Shown piece after piece: positions 62,744-64,000 of a DNA stretch of 64,000 bases (positions within the stretch are counted from its first letter, which is position 1; each line of letters begins with the position of its first letter). Both the position numbers and the translations under genes were made by a program. This DNA comes from Candidatus Rhodoferax mariagerensis (GTDB lineage: Bacteria; Pseudomonadota; Gammaproteobacteria; Burkholderiales; Burkholderiaceae_C). The DNA lies in NCBI GenBank assembly GCA_016719055.1, contig JADKAW010000009.1, positions 62,001 through 126,000 of the forward strand. Reading direction: 5' to 3'. The notes under the pieces were generated by a model. The model had not been told where the DNA came from, did no database searches, and saw only the letters and a program-made list of their open reading frames with translations.

Positions 62744-62767
62744 GTTTAAAAAAATAGATCAATACAG

Positions 62768-63655
62768 ATGCATTTTAATAAGGCTCGACATCCGTCCCTG
62801 TCACAGCTTGAAGGTTTAGTGCGCCTGATGCGACCAAAGCAGTGGGTTAAAAACGGTTTCGTCCTTGCTCCATTGGTCTTTGCTGGAGAATTTTTAGACA
62901 GATATGCAGTCAGCCAGACACTTTTTGCTGCATTGCTATTCTGCATCGCTTCCTCGGCATCCTACATCGTCAATGACATTCACGACATGGAACGTGACCG
63001 ACTTCATCCAAAAAAATCCCAAGCGAGACCTTTGGCAAACGGCGCAATTTCGGTAAAACCAGCCTTGGTTTTGCTGGGGGCTTTGTATGCCATTCTGGTC
63101 TGGGGTTGGTTTGTATCACCCCGAGTGGTGCAGGTTATTGCTGTGTACCTCGTTGTTAACTTGGCTTATACCTATGTGCTGAAGCAAGAGCCGGTGTTGG
63201 ACATCTTTACTATCGCCTTTGGATTTGTACTCAGGGTGTACGCGGGTGCTACTGCTTTGTCGGTTCCGGTTTCAAGCTGGATGTTTGTCACCACACTTTG
63301 CCTGGCCCTCTATCTGGCTGCGGTCAAACGGCGCCAGGAATTGCTCCAGAGCGGTGCCGATGGGCGGCAGGTGCTGCAAAAATATTCAGTGTCCTTGGTG
63401 GACCGCTATGCTGAGATGTCAGCTACCGGTGCCCTTGTTTTTTACGGTATGTTCGTCATGTCTGCCAAACCACAGCTGGTGGTCACAGTCCCAATCGTTC
63501 TATTTGGCCTGTTTCGATATTGGTATGTGGTTGAAGCTCTTGACGGCGGGGAGTCGCCAACAGACGCGTTGCTGTCAGACTGGCTGCTCTTGGTGTCCGT
63601 GTTGCTGTGGGTTACAGTCTGTGTGTGGGCTCTGTGGCCAGGGCAGGATGTATGA
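62768..63655 (+). CDS. UbiA-family phosphoribosyl transferase (DPPR synthase-like)
   Basis: A 295-aa polytopic prenyltransferase-superfamily enzyme. LVRLMRPKQWVKNGFVLAPLVFAG near 18-41 and the first Asp-rich motif NDIHDMERDRLHPKKSQARPLANG near 75-98 are those of decaprenyl-phosphate phosphoribosyltransferase (PRPP plus polyprenyl-P). Second motif VDRYAEMSATGALVFYGMF near 215. First step of polyprenyl-P-arabinose synthesis. ATGA overlap with the next gene. Confidence 0.92.
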   Translation: MHFNKARHPSLSQLEGLVRLMRPKQWVKNGFVLAPLVFAGEFLDRYAVSQTLFAALLFCIASSASYIVNDIHDMERDRLHPKKSQARPLANGAISVKPALVLLGALYAILVWGWFVSPRVVQVIAVYLVVNLAYTYVLKQEPVLDIFTIAFGFVLRVYAGATALSVPVSSWMFVTTLCLALYLAAVKRRQELLQSGADGRQVLQKYSVSLVDRYAEMSATGALVFYGMFVMSAKPQLVVTVPIVLFGLFRYWYVVEALDGGESPTDALLSDWLLLVSVLLWVTVCVWALWPGQDV

Positions 63656-64000
63656 CAGACTGGGCTTACTTGGTGACGCCATTTTTGTCGTGGCTGGTGG
63701 CTGGGGCACTGAAGTTTCTTGTCAACAGTGTCAAAGCGCGACAACTCGCGTTTGGCTTAATTGGCTACGGTGGGCTGCCAAGCAACCACAGCGCCATTGT
63801 GAGCAGCATGGCCGCACTCGTCGCACTCAAGGAAGGCTGCAACACGCCAGCTTTTGGGGTAGCACTGACAGTTGCATTCATCGTTGTGCTCGATGCCAAC
63901 GGTTTGCGTTGCCAAGTCGGCCGGCAGGCCAACATGATCAATTTGCTTGCAAAAACACAAGTTCCATATCAACCCCTGCGAGAGCGCGTTGGTCATACCA
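63652..64000 (+). CDS. DUF212 (divergent PAP2) membrane protein, partial
   Basis: First 116 codons; the window ends inside the gene. Helix at 7-27, then GGLPSNHSAIVSSMAALVALKEG (family GGMPSSHSA motif) near 39-61 and AFIVVLDANGLRCQVGRQA (family D-A-x-G-V-R-x-x-x-G-x-Q) near 77-95, as in YuiD/DUF212. In mycobacteria a PAP2 protein next to the UbiA gene removes the 5-phosphate of polyprenyl-P-ribose-5-P; this one occupies the same place. Confidence 0.85.
   Translation, partial: MTDWAYLVTPFLSWLVAGALKFLVNSVKARQLAFGLIGYGGLPSNHSAIVSSMAALVALKEGCNTPAFGVALTVAFIVVLDANGLRCQVGRQANMINLLAKTQVPYQPLRERVGHT

Overview
The window is a chromosomal piece of a GC-rich Gram-negative bacterium, most likely a nitrogen-fixing betaproteobacterium of the Comamonadaceae (Rhodoferax-like). 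The evidence is an SAH riboswitch before metH, a tandem of classical Burkholderiales porins, a PHA/phasin and wax-ester locus, a Crp/Fnr-acyl-CoA synthetase-Liv cluster, a nif-type Rnf operon headed by nifV, and a family of short dispersed repeats. The genus is inference; the order is fairly secure. No rRNA, CRISPR array, transposase or phage gene was seen. The only tRNA is tRNA-Arg(CCG) at the left edge.

Layout. 1-7.6 kb: tRNA-Arg, SAH riboswitch and a MetH that lacks the homocysteine-binding half, then a leftward set (secreted protein, MFS transporter, zinc-ribbon membrane protein) and a leftward porin. 8.0-10.5 kb: two tandem porins, each followed by an intrinsic terminator. 10.5-14.6 kb: a decayed DUF1640 fragment, a PIN/RHH toxin-antitoxin pair, ruvA, phoH, ybeY and a Crp/Fnr regulator. 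14.75-23.6 kb: acyl-CoA synthetase, a complete branched-chain-amino-acid-type ABC importer and a PaaK-like ligase, suggesting uptake and CoA activation of an organic acid. 23.7-33 kb: storage-lipid region (PHA-system protein, acyl-CoA-binding protein, WS/DGAT wax ester synthase, TPR protein, TetR regulator, patatin, phasin, two-domain fatty acyl-CoA reductase). Reductase plus WS/DGAT would be enough to make wax esters from acyl-CoA.

33-42.3 kb: O-antigen or exopolysaccharide cluster (flippase, methyltransferase, acyltransferase, three GT2 enzymes, 4-reductase/epimerase, phosphoglycosyl transferase, H-NS-like protein, WbpM-type dehydratase). 42.4-44 kb: argB and slmA. 44-52.7 kb: a leftward operon nifV-nifW-apbE-rseC-like-rnfABCDGE-rnfH with almost no gaps, preceded by a textbook sigma54 promoter and a NifA-type TGT-N10-ACA site. 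It is read as the nitrogen-fixation-linked electron pump that makes low-potential reductant for nitrogenase. 53.3-64 kb: two DUF1566 secreted proteins and a second glycan locus (UDP-xylose synthase-like SDR, CgeB-like glycosyltransferase, AT-rich GT11 fucosyltransferase-like gene, GT-C-like membrane protein). This ends in a polyprenyl-phosphate-arabinose pathway (DprE2-like with a frameshift, DprE1-like, GtrA, UbiA-type phosphoribosyltransferase, DUF212 protein cut by the window end).

The most notable signals are: (1) mutually exclusive pairings of the metH riboswitch that would expose or hide the ribosome-binding site; (2) a ~60-bp repeat family in at least seven copies, four starting right at stop codons, one inserted in frame in metH and one inside a decayed aminopeptidase gene; (3) the NifA/sigma54-controlled nifV-rnf operon; (4) the DPA pathway with a broken DprE2; (5) the wax-ester module; (6) a G16 tract and hairpin before the PaaK-like ligase.
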